Assembly (NCBI GenBank): GCA_021784615.1
Contig: JAJYHU010000093.1
Location: 1 to 12,855, forward strand
Length of the DNA stretch: 12,855 nucleotides
Reading direction: 5' to 3'
Source: Acidobacteriota bacterium
Lineage (GTDB): Bacteria; Acidobacteriota; Terriglobia; UBA7540
A program made the translations under genes and the position numbers. Below, piece by piece: positions 7,415 to 12,855 of the stretch (position 1 is the stretch's first letter; each line of letters begins with the position of its first letter). The notes beneath the pieces were generated by a model, which saw only the letters and a program-made list of their open reading frames with translations, made no database searches and was not told where the DNA came from.

Positions 7415-7444
7415 TTGACGGTCGTTCGGCAGGCGGCATCTAAC
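7415..7444 (+). promoter_or_regulatory. Promoter of the envelope protein gene at 7501
   Basis: TTGACG (7415-7420, 5/6) and TCTAAC (7439-7444, 4/6) are separated by 18 bases. Transcription near 7451 would leave a leader of about 50 nt, consistent with the GTG start at 7501 rather than the TTG at 7447. A small inverted repeat CGCAA/TTGCG (7390-7404) lies just upstream and could be an operator. Confidence 0.4.
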
Positions 7445-7500
7445 CTTTGGGGCTAAAACAGAGTTTCAAGCATTTATTCCAGGTGGCATGGAGAAGCAAC

Positions 7501-8532
7501 GTGCGTTTTTTATACGGTTCAGATAATTCAGTTTCAGCGATCTCGGGACGCCTCCGCGTCGCCGCTGGACAGGCTTCCCGGTTGATCCTTGCGGGCATGG
7601 TTCTATCCGCAGGCCTTTACGCGCTGCCTCCCGCCGGGTCTTCACGCGCGGTCGAGAGGTCCTTCCTCGGCGGCAATGCCTGCGATTCAGCGGGCGAGGC
7701 TGGCTTTCTGGATATGCCGGCCGGCGGCAAGGGGATTCATCCCGTCTCTTCTTCTCAAGGACAAAGTTCGGCCGCTTGCCATCCTTCTTTGGCTGCGGAG
7801 ATCGCCGAGGATTCGCCCGAGTCGATTGAAAGCCGTCTGGCATCCGCTACGCCCGGCCTCGTGGAACTCACGGCTGCCCAGGCATTCGCCCGGAACCAGC
7901 CGAGCGCGGAAGCCGCAATCCATAAGAAAACTCCCTCCCCGACCAGCGGCCAGGCAAAGCATATCTTTTGGGTGATTCCCGCTTTCCAGGTTTACAACCG
8001 GCGGGAGTTCACGCCCCTGACGCCGCAGGAAAAATTCCATGAATGGGCCGAGGGCGCTTATGATCCGCTCGGCCTTAGCGCGGGAGCGTTTGAATCAGCC
8101 GTTGAATATTCTCCGAAGGATGGCTTCTGCGGCTACGGAAAGAGTTTCTTCAACTACAGCGAATGTTTTGGCTCCGCGGAGCTGGACGCCAACATCTCGA
8201 GCTTCTTCGGCGACTACGTTTTCGCCGTCCTCCTGCACCAGGACCCCCGCTACTTTCGCATGGGGGAAGGTTCCATTCTCCGGCGCAGTTGGTACGCCGT
8301 CTCCCGCGTCTTTATCACCTACACCGACAGCGGCCACAACACTTTCTATTCCTCGGCGCTCGGCGGAACGGTTCTTGCATCCGGCCTTTCGAATCTCTAT
8401 TACCCCGCCCAGGACCGCGGCTTCGGCCTCACCATGAGCCGCATCGCCTGGGACCTCGGCGATACCGCCCTCTACAACCTGGCGGCGGAGTTCTGGCCCA
8501 ACATCAAGCACGGCCTTTATCGCGCCTTTTGA
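7501..8532 (+). CDS. Conserved acidobacterial envelope protein of unknown function
   Basis: A 343-residue protein. After a basic start, residues 27-44 (LILAGMVLSAGLYALPPA) form a signal or anchor. Residues 45-150 are low in complexity and probably variable. The conserved part begins at HIFWVIPAFQV (154-164) and includes LTPQEKFHEWAEGAYDPLG (173-191), DGFCGYGKSF, SSFFGDYVFAVLLHQDPRYF (233-252), RRSWYAVSRVF (261-271) and FWPNIKHGLYRAF at the end. I recognise this pattern from hypothetical proteins common in Acidobacteriota; no biochemical role is known to me. Cys210 and Cys222 could form a disulfide. The start is GTG 7501, with GGAG seven bases before it; the frame is open back to TTG 7447, close to the predicted transcription start. 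An outer-membrane or periplasmic location is likely. Confidence 0.75.
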   Translation: MRFLYGSDNSVSAISGRLRVAAGQASRLILAGMVLSAGLYALPPAGSSRAVERSFLGGNACDSAGEAGFLDMPAGGKGIHPVSSSQGQSSAACHPSLAAEIAEDSPESIESRLASATPGLVELTAAQAFARNQPSAEAAIHKKTPSPTSGQAKHIFWVIPAFQVYNRREFTPLTPQEKFHEWAEGAYDPLGLSAGAFESAVEYSPKDGFCGYGKSFFNYSECFGSAELDANISSFFGDYVFAVLLHQDPRYFRMGEGSILRRSWYAVSRVFITYTDSGHNTFYSSALGGTVLASGLSNLYYPAQDRGFGLTMSRIAWDLGDTALYNLAAEFWPNIKHGLYRAF

Positions 8533-8681
8533 AACGAGGCCGCGCTATTAGGGTTCCAGAAAAATAGGCTCGCGTGCGGCGCGCGCATGGCGGTTGTTGC
8601 TACAAGATCGAACCATCTGGATCGCCGCGGTCACAGGCTCCGGTGCGCGCGGTCACTGCGCTTTTGTCCGCGGGCTGCGAT

Positions 8682-8687
8682 TATAAT
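8682..8687 (+). promoter_or_regulatory. Consensus -10 box before the small membrane protein
   Basis: A perfect TATAAT 31 bases before ATG 8718. No good -35 hexamer is found at 16-18 bases; CTTTTG at 15 bases is the nearest. Transcription near 8694 would give a leader of about 24 nt. Confidence 0.35.
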
Positions 8688-8717
8688 TTTACGAAGAGTC
8701 ACCGCAGGAGGACCCCG

Positions 8718-9083
8718 ATGAGCCGAATCAACGAACGGCTGCTTTACTGGGCTCCGCGGGCCTTAGGCATCGCTTTTGCGCTGTTCATCAGCGCCTTCGC
8801 CCTCGACGTCTTCAGCGAGAACCTGACTTTCGGAAAACAGCTTCTTGCCCTGGCTATTCACCTTATTCCCACCTATTTGATCGTCATCGTTCTCGCCTTC
8901 GCCTGGAAGCGCGAGTGGCTGGGCGCCGTCGGATTCATTGCCATGGGCCTGCTGTACATGTGGATCACTCGGCTCAGATTCCCGCTCCCGGCTTATATCA
9001 TCGTCAGCGGGTCGGCGTTTCTGATCGGGCTGCTTTTCCTCGCCGATTGGCTCTTTGGCCGCAAGCTGCGCTCCTCAGCATAA
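8718..9083 (+). CDS. Small four-helix membrane protein (DUF7670-like)
   Basis: A 121-residue integral membrane protein. Predicted helices are at about 14-31, 41-63, 68-83 and 92-112, with positive charges at the N-terminus (MSRINER), after helix 2 (WKREW) and at the end (FGRKLRSSA). The pattern RxLYWAPRxLGIAFALFISAFALDVF followed by LLALAIHLIPT matches a family of small bacterial membrane proteins I know as DUF7670; the function is unknown. The start is firm: AGGAGG (8706-8711) lies six bases before ATG 8718, while the longer frame back to 8574 has no such site. It ends 29 bases before the end of the convergent beta-helix gene, so the two transcripts may overlap at their 3' ends. Confidence 0.8.
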   Translation: MSRINERLLYWAPRALGIAFALFISAFALDVFSENLTFGKQLLALAIHLIPTYLIVIVLAFAWKREWLGAVGFIAMGLLYMWITRLRFPLPAYIIVSGSAFLIGLLFLADWLFGRKLRSSA

Positions 9084-9112
9084 AGGCTTGGTCCGCGCAC
9101 GCCTCAGGTTTT

Positions 9113-10696
9113 TTACAGGACGGGCCGGGCTTTGAATTGCAGCTTGAAGGGCGGCACTTTATACGGGAACGTCGCAAGATCCAGCCCGATTTGCGCGGTC
9201 CCGTTGCTCCCATACTGATGGGCGCCGATATCATAATTCTCCGTCTTTGACAGGTGCGGCCGAAAACCGTTCCAGAAATCCACCTGGTTTTCGTAAAGCC
9301 GCAAGCCCCGGCCTCGCGCGGCCGATCCGCTCTGGAGCTTGTAGCCTTCCGGACTGTGCGCGTTCGGGTCGACAAAAAGCGGGTTGCCGCGCTTGGCTTC
9401 CCGGTCTCCCGGATAGGGCTTGTCCCACAGGTTGTTTTCAAAGTGAAAATGGTTGATGTCCAGGCCGGGGTCTGCGCCCACCGGACCTGTGTTTTCCCAG
9501 AAGATATTGTTGCGGAACCAGATGTTGCTGAACTGGTTCCAGGGCGGGCGGTTCTCAACGCCCACCAGGCGCTTGCAGTTGTTGAACGCAACGGTGTTGT
9601 TGTCAAAGTACACGTCGCGAGTGCTGGCGGTGATCAGCAGCTCCTGCCTGCCGTAAACGATGGGGCTGATGGCGGACCAATCGTTGTGGACCATGATGTT
9701 GTTGCGGATGGCGATAAAGTCGTCCAGGTGCCGGTTGCTGCTCTCTTCGCCGGAAAGCCAAACAGCCACGTTATTCGCCTCCAGGTAATTGTTCTCAAAA
9801 ATGTTCATGGTGGCGTTGTCAATCCAGACGGCGGCGATTCCCGTCCCCCGAATCACGTTGTAGCGCGCGCTGGAATGGATGGCCCAGTCCTCATAGAGAA
9901 TGCCGTCTCCCGAATTGTTGTCGATCTGGCAGTTCTCAATCGACAGGAATTCCATGGCCCCGGCCACGTTGATTCCGTGCCCTTCGGTGCCGGCATCGCC
10001 CCATCCGGCGTCGTGCAGATAGCAGTTCCGGATTTCAACGTGTCGGTTTTCATCCGCCGGGTCCCACTGGCCGTGGACGTCCCTTCCGCCGCCCACCAGA
10101 TCAATCCCGCAGATTCCCGAGTAAGCCATCTCGCAATTCGTGATGCGCAGATAGTGCGTGCTGAAGGCGATCACGCCCATCCGGCAGGCGTAAAAGCGGC
10201 AGTTGCGGATGGTGACGTGCCGCTTTCGCTCAATGTGGATGGCGTGCCCTTTGGGCATTGTCGAAGTCATGTGGAACTCAAGGCCGTCGATCGTGTTGTG
10301 CGATCCCGGCAGCAGAATCTCATCAGTCCCGTCGTTTGTGAAAATGGCCTGCCCCCTGCCGTCCGACCGCAGAATGATCGGCAGGTCCTCAGCGCCATCC
10401 GGAACTTCCACTCTCAGGCAGGGGTAAACTCCGGGCGCAAAAAACACCACGTCTCCGGGCCCGGCAAGCGAAACCGCTTTCGCTACGGTCTTGACCGGCC
10501 GCTCCGCCGTTCCCGCGTTCGAGTCGGAAGCGTTCGGCCCGCCGGCATGCCAAATTCTGTGGCAGTACCGGTCCTGCAGCAATAATTCGGGCCGGGATGC
10601 GGGGTAATGCGGACGGCTGGCTGCGTTTTCTCCGGCAGCAAGCTTGCCCGCCTGGCTCGTGGCAGCCACCGCCGCCAAAAAGCTTCGCCTGTTCAT
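9113..10696 (-). CDS. Tat-exported right-handed parallel beta-helix protein (pectate-lyase-like fold)
   Basis: A 527-residue protein. The N-terminus MNRRSFLAAVAA is a short Tat-like signal. Residues 47-90 (RIWHAGGPNASDSNAGTAER ... AGPGDVVFFAPGVY) match the DUF1565-type opening of polysaccharide-active beta-helix proteins. From about 130 to 440 repeated strands such as HVTIRNCRFYACRMG, HVEIRNCYLHDAG, EFLSIENCQIDNNSGDGI and NIWFRNNIFWEN form the Asn-rich coils of the helix. NPLFVDP (438-444) and YDIGAHQY (488-495) close it, as is usual in this group. Such proteins are lyases, hydrolases, epimerases or surface binders; the type cannot be set here. The start at ATG 10696 is supported by AAAGGA seven bases upstream and by the promoter at 10728-10756. 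The frame runs open to 10852 without signal features. Confidence 0.85.
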   Translation of the reverse strand: MNRRSFLAAVAATSQAGKLAAGENAASRPHYPASRPELLLQDRYCHRIWHAGGPNASDSNAGTAERPVKTVAKAVSLAGPGDVVFFAPGVYPCLRVEVPDGAEDLPIILRSDGRGQAIFTNDGTDEILLPGSHNTIDGLEFHMTSTMPKGHAIHIERKRHVTIRNCRFYACRMGVIAFSTHYLRITNCEMAYSGICGIDLVGGGRDVHGQWDPADENRHVEIRNCYLHDAGWGDAGTEGHGINVAGAMEFLSIENCQIDNNSGDGILYEDWAIHSSARYNVIRGTGIAAVWIDNATMNIFENNYLEANNVAVWLSGEESSNRHLDDFIAIRNNIMVHNDWSAISPIVYGRQELLITASTRDVYFDNNTVAFNNCKRLVGVENRPPWNQFSNIWFRNNIFWENTGPVGADPGLDINHFHFENNLWDKPYPGDREAKRGNPLFVDPNAHSPEGYKLQSGSAARGRGLRLYENQVDFWNGFRPHLSKTENYDIGAHQYGSNGTAQIGLDLATFPYKVPPFKLQFKARPVL

Positions 10697-10727
10697 TGGA
10701 CCGTCCTTTCGGATACGAACTGCGCCG

Positions 10728-10756
10728 ATGCTACCCGCCGCAGCAGGGACTGTCAA
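10728..10756 (-). promoter_or_regulatory. Promoter of the beta-helix gene
   Basis: On the minus strand TTGACA (10756-10751, 6/6) and TAGCAT (10733-10728, 4/6) are separated by 17 bases. Transcription would begin near 10721, about 25 nt before the ATG at 10696. Confidence 0.6.
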
Positions 10757-10845
10757 GAGCCAGGGCATCGCAGCCCGGGAGGAGAGAAAGACCGGGCAGC
10801 AACCCGAGGGTAAAAATACAGAAACGCGCCGCCCGCAGAATTTGC

Positions 10846-10874
10846 TTGACAAATCAACTCCGCTATGCTAGAGT
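10846..10874 (+). promoter_or_regulatory. Strong promoter reading towards rtcB, with no gene close behind
   Basis: TTGACA (10846-10851, 6/6) and TAGAGT (10869-10874, 4/6) are separated by 17 bases. The nearest supported gene on this strand is rtcB, over 500 bases away, so the transcript starting near 10881 is either a small RNA or a very long leader. Confidence 0.55.
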
Positions 10875-11017
10875 GGTAGTCATCACGGGCCCGGGGCAAG
10901 GCGAAGGGCTCGACAGAATCTGGGGCATGGGAACATGGCGCTGCAGTTTGGCGGTCGCGAGAGCGGTTTTGATGTGGGAGGGAAGTCGGGAATTTGTTTT
11001 TGGAAGCGTGAAAGCAG

Positions 11018-11038
11018 AAAAAAAGAATTCTTTTTTTT
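11018..11038. repeat. Perfect A7-GAATTC-T7 palindrome
   Basis: Seven A (11018-11024), GAATTC (11025-11030) and eight T (11031-11038) make a perfect 20-base palindrome plus one extra T. As RNA it can form eight pairs around an AATT loop, with the U run in the stem. It lies about 155 nt downstream of the promoter at 10846 and might mark the end of a short transcript, though the stem is nearly all A-U. Confidence 0.6.
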
Positions 11039-11041
11039 GAA

Positions 11042-11169
11042 AACGAAGCTAGGAAGTTGTTGAAAACAAAAGGTGGCTGTGGAAAAAACAGCCAAAACGA
11101 ACCGGAAACGAAGCTAAACGAAGCTAGCTAAGTTATTGAAAACACATAACACGCCAAAAAACGAAGCTA
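11042..11169 (+). repeat. Four copies of AACGAAGCTA within a partly duplicated unit
   Basis: AACGAAGCTA occurs exactly at 11042-11051, 11107-11116, 11117-11126 (in tandem with the previous copy) and 11160-11169. Copies one and three each continue into a nearly identical tail ending GTTRTTGAAAACA, making near-duplicate units 11042-11068 and 11117-11144. A degraded tail (CTAATCTATTGAAAA) recurs at 11193-11207. ACGCCAAAA is also repeated at 11151-11159 and 11174-11182. I do not recognise the family. Confidence 0.7.
11074..11094. other. Seven-pair hairpin between the repeat units
   Basis: TGGCTGT (11074-11080) pairs perfectly with ACAGCCA (11088-11094) around the loop GGAAAAA. No T tract follows on the plus strand. 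It lies between the two longer repeat units and could be part of a structured RNA. Confidence 0.4.
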
Positions 11170-11324
11170 AGAAACGCCAAAAGGCTCTCCGCCTAATCTA
11201 TTGAAAAAAATGACATTAAAAAATGACTTGACCAGGAAAATCGCACCTCGCACCCGCAGCGCCCACACTTCCGAGCGCGGCATTGATCTCGCCTTGCGCC
11301 GTACGGGCGCGGGCCGCGCTCCCT

Positions 11325-11333
11325 TGATATAAT
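11325..11333 (+). promoter_or_regulatory. Extended -10 promoter of rtcB
   Basis: TGATATAAT is a perfect extended -10 element (TGn plus TATAAT); no -35 is recognisable at the right distance, as is common for this promoter type. Transcription near 11340 gives a leader of about 49 nt. AGGAGG (11375-11380) lies eight bases before ATG 11389. Confidence 0.5.
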
Positions 11334-11388
11334 GGCTCCAGTATCCAATTAACCGGCCCGCCGTTAGACGCTACAGGAGGAATGCCTC

Positions 11389-12837
11389 ATGCTCCTCGAA
11401 ATGCGCCAACTCGAAAAGCTGGACGACTACCGCTGGATGGTTCCTCGCGGCGCCAAGCCCGGCATGTTGACCGACGCGCTGGTCTATGCCGACGAAACTC
11501 TTATGAAGGATTTGCTGAAAGATCTTTCGCTTGAGCAGGCCATCAACGTGGCCATGCTGCCGGGCATTGTGGGCCGCTCGCTCGCCATGCCGGACATCCA
11601 CCAGGGGTACGGATTTCCCATCGGCGGCGTGGCGGCCACGGACCCCGAGGCGGGCGGCGTGGTGTCACCGGGCGGCGTGGGCTTTGACATCAACTGCGGC
11701 GTGCGCCTGCTGGCGAGCACGTTGACGCTCGATGACGTGCGGCCCAAGATCCGCGAATTGGTCAATCAATTGTTCCGGGATATCCCCTCCGGCGTGGGCC
11801 ACAGCGGCTTTATCCAGATATCCTACAACGATCTCGGCCGGATTCTGACGGAAGGCGCCCGATGGATGGTCGGGAACGGCTACGGCTACGCGGAAGACTT
11901 GGCGCACTGCGAGGAAGGTGGCGCGATCGATGGCACCGACCCCTCCGCCGTGGGCGACCGCCCCAAGAAGCGCGGCCTGCCGCAGATCGGCACGCTCGGC
12001 TCCGGCAACCATTTTTTGGAAGTGCAATACGTCGAGCGCATCTTTGAGCCGAAGATCGCCGAGCGCCTGGGGCTTTACCAGAATGAGATCGTGGTGCTCG
12101 TCCATTCCGGCTCGCGCGGCTTTGGGCACCAGGTCTGCACGGACTACCTGCGCGATATGGATCAGGCCATGGCGCGCTACGGGATCAAGCTGCCGGACCG
12201 CCAGCTTGCCTGCGTGCCGGTCAACTCCAGCGAAGGCCAGGCGTATCTCGCGGCCATGCGCGCCGCCGCCAACTTTGCCTGGGCCAATCGCCAGGGAATG
12301 ACCCACTTCGCCCGGCAGGCGTTCAAGCGCGTCCTGGGCCAGAAAGAAGACCTGCGCGTGGTCTACGACGTTTGCCACAACATCGCCAAGCTGGAACGGC
12401 ACCGGGTGGACGGCAAGGACCGCACCGTTATGGTGCACCGCAAAGGCGCCACGCGAGCTTTCCCTGCGGGCCGCCCGGAGGTTCCGGAAGACTATAAAGA
12501 CATCGGGCAGCCGGTGCTGATTCCCGGCTCCATGGGCACGGCGTCTTATGTGCTGGTGGGCGCGGCAGGATCGCTCCGGGAAACTTTCGGCACCACCTGC
12601 CACGGCGCAGGACGCGTGATGAGCCGCACCGCCGCCAAGAAATCCGCCTACGCGCAAAACGCCAAAGAGCGGCTGGAAACGCTCGGCATCGTGGTGCGCT
12701 CGGAAACCAAAAACGGCATTGCGGAAGAAATCCCCGAGGCTTACAAGGACGTGGACGCCGTCATCAACGTGGTCCACAACGCCGGGCTCTCCACCCGCGT
12801 CGCCCGGTTGAAACCCATTGGGGTAATCAAAGGATGA
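11389..12837 (+). CDS. rtcB: RNA-splicing ligase RtcB
   Basis: A complete 482-residue RtcB, the GTP- and Mn-dependent ligase that joins RNA 2',3'-cyclic phosphate (or 3'-phosphate) and 5'-OH ends in tRNA and rRNA repair. Family marks are all present: MPDIHQGYGFPIGG (67-80), SPGGVGFDINCG (93-104) with metal ligands Asp100 and Cys103, GSGNHFLE with His208, HSGSRGFGHQ with His239, DVCHNIAKLE with His330, GSMGTASYVL (380-389), CHGAGR with His405 (the guanylylated His) and the C-terminal KPIGVIKG. Numbering runs within one to five residues of the archaeal enzyme, whose length (481) is the same. There is no rtcA or rtcR nearby and no Archease gene within the window. The stop overlaps the next start by four bases, suggesting translational coupling to an unseen partner. 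Confidence 0.97.
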   Translation: MLLEMRQLEKLDDYRWMVPRGAKPGMLTDALVYADETLMKDLLKDLSLEQAINVAMLPGIVGRSLAMPDIHQGYGFPIGGVAATDPEAGGVVSPGGVGFDINCGVRLLASTLTLDDVRPKIRELVNQLFRDIPSGVGHSGFIQISYNDLGRILTEGARWMVGNGYGYAEDLAHCEEGGAIDGTDPSAVGDRPKKRGLPQIGTLGSGNHFLEVQYVERIFEPKIAERLGLYQNEIVVLVHSGSRGFGHQVCTDYLRDMDQAMARYGIKLPDRQLACVPVNSSEGQAYLAAMRAAANFAWANRQGMTHFARQAFKRVLGQKEDLRVVYDVCHNIAKLERHRVDGKDRTVMVHRKGATRAFPAGRPEVPEDYKDIGQPVLIPGSMGTASYVLVGAAGSLRETFGTTCHGAGRVMSRTAAKKSAYAQNAKERLETLGIVVRSETKNGIAEEIPEAYKDVDAVINVVHNAGLSTRVARLKPIGVIKG

Positions 12838-12855
12838 ATGTCGCCGCAAAGATCG
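12834..12855 (+). CDS. Start of a further gene, cut by the window edge
   Basis: ATG 12834 overlaps the rtcB stop in the pattern ATGA, the classic arrangement of coupled genes, and reads MNVAAKI to the edge. An alternative ATG at 12838 in another frame reads MSPQRS. Too little is visible to name it. Confidence 0.35.

Larger units (their letters stand above)
10881..11324 (+). other. Non-coding stretch with AT-rich repeat block before rtcB
   Basis: No gene is supported here. The first part (10881-11000) is GC-rich and can form a stem CGGGCCC/GGGCTCG (about 10886-10912). From about 11000 to 11230 the composition turns strongly A-rich, unlike the flanking genes, and holds the palindrome, hairpin and repeats listed separately. 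A 42-codon frame from ATG 10935 to 11063 ends inside the repeats and has no clear ribosome site. The last part (11240-11320) is again GC-rich and featureless. Confidence 0.5.

Noticed and set aside
9254..10585. 443-codon plus-strand open frame
   Set aside because: It is the antisense shadow of the beta-helix gene. The Val/Asp-rich composition reflects the repeated Asn/Ile codons on the other strand.
10935..11063. 42-codon frame starting MALQFGGRES
   Set aside because: It has no clear ribosome site, runs through the A/T palindrome as Lys and Phe codons and ends in the repeats. It looks like chance.
11078..11086. TGTGGAAAA, which read backwards fits the DnaA-box consensus TTWTNCACA
   Set aside because: Only one match was found, with no cluster and no dnaA, dnaN, parA or similar gene nearby, so a replication origin is not supported.
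11042..11169. Could the repeats be a CRISPR array?
   Set aside because: The spacing is irregular (copies even abut), the units are imperfect, the spacers are not of one length and there are no cas genes.
11665..12849. 394-codon minus-strand open frame
   Set aside because: It is the antisense of rtcB, whose family motifs are complete.

Overview
The window is about 12.9 kb of GC-rich bacterial DNA that most resembles an acidobacterial chromosome. This is inference: the protein at 7501-8532 belongs to a conserved family I associate with Acidobacteriota, and the mix of Tat-exported glycan enzymes, an aromatic WxPGxW-repeat secreted protein and a VirB10-like glycine-zipper protein fits that phylum. 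I see no rRNA, tRNA, CRISPR array, complete insertion sequence or phage gene.

Layout. A small cupin gene (minus, 84-452) has a good promoter and a leader of about 75 nt. After a 635-base gap with no convincing gene comes a secreted WxPGxW-repeat protein (plus, 1088-2293). It ends at a very strong hairpin, 2309-2354. Facing it is a decayed 3' fragment of a glycoside-hydrolase-like gene (minus, about 2363-2739) with two frameshifts, directly downstream of a periplasmic glycine-zipper protein (minus, 2769-3443). A divergent promoter region then leads to four plus-strand genes: a uroporphyrinogen-decarboxylase-family (methyltransferase-like) protein (3662-4840), a Tat-exported DUF6259-like glycoside hydrolase (5064-7214), the acidobacterial envelope protein (7501-8532) and a four-helix membrane protein (8718-9083). 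Convergent to these is a Tat-exported right-handed beta-helix protein (minus, 9113-10696). A divergent 692-base region holds strong promoters on both strands and an AT-rich repeat block. The window ends with a complete RNA ligase gene, rtcB (plus, 11389-12837), whose stop overlaps the start of another gene.

How the genes may work together. The glycoside hydrolase, the broken hydrolase remnant, the beta-helix protein and the UroD-family protein suggest a polysaccharide-use neighbourhood: exported enzymes cleaving a glycan, with a cytoplasmic one-carbon or corrinoid-type activity next to them. No substrate can be read from the sequence. RtcB is a housekeeping-type RNA repair enzyme and is probably unrelated to the glycan genes.

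The least explained part is 10846-11240 in front of rtcB. It has a full TTGACA promoter (17-base spacer), a perfect A7-GAATTC-T7 palindrome, a 7-bp hairpin and four copies of the decamer AACGAAGCTA, two of them inside a 27-28 base near-duplicate. It could be an undescribed small RNA, a long rtcB leader or a repeat family. Start sites below were moved from the longest frames wherever a Shine-Dalgarno sequence, promoter or signal peptide pointed elsewhere; several genes appear to start with TTG or GTG.
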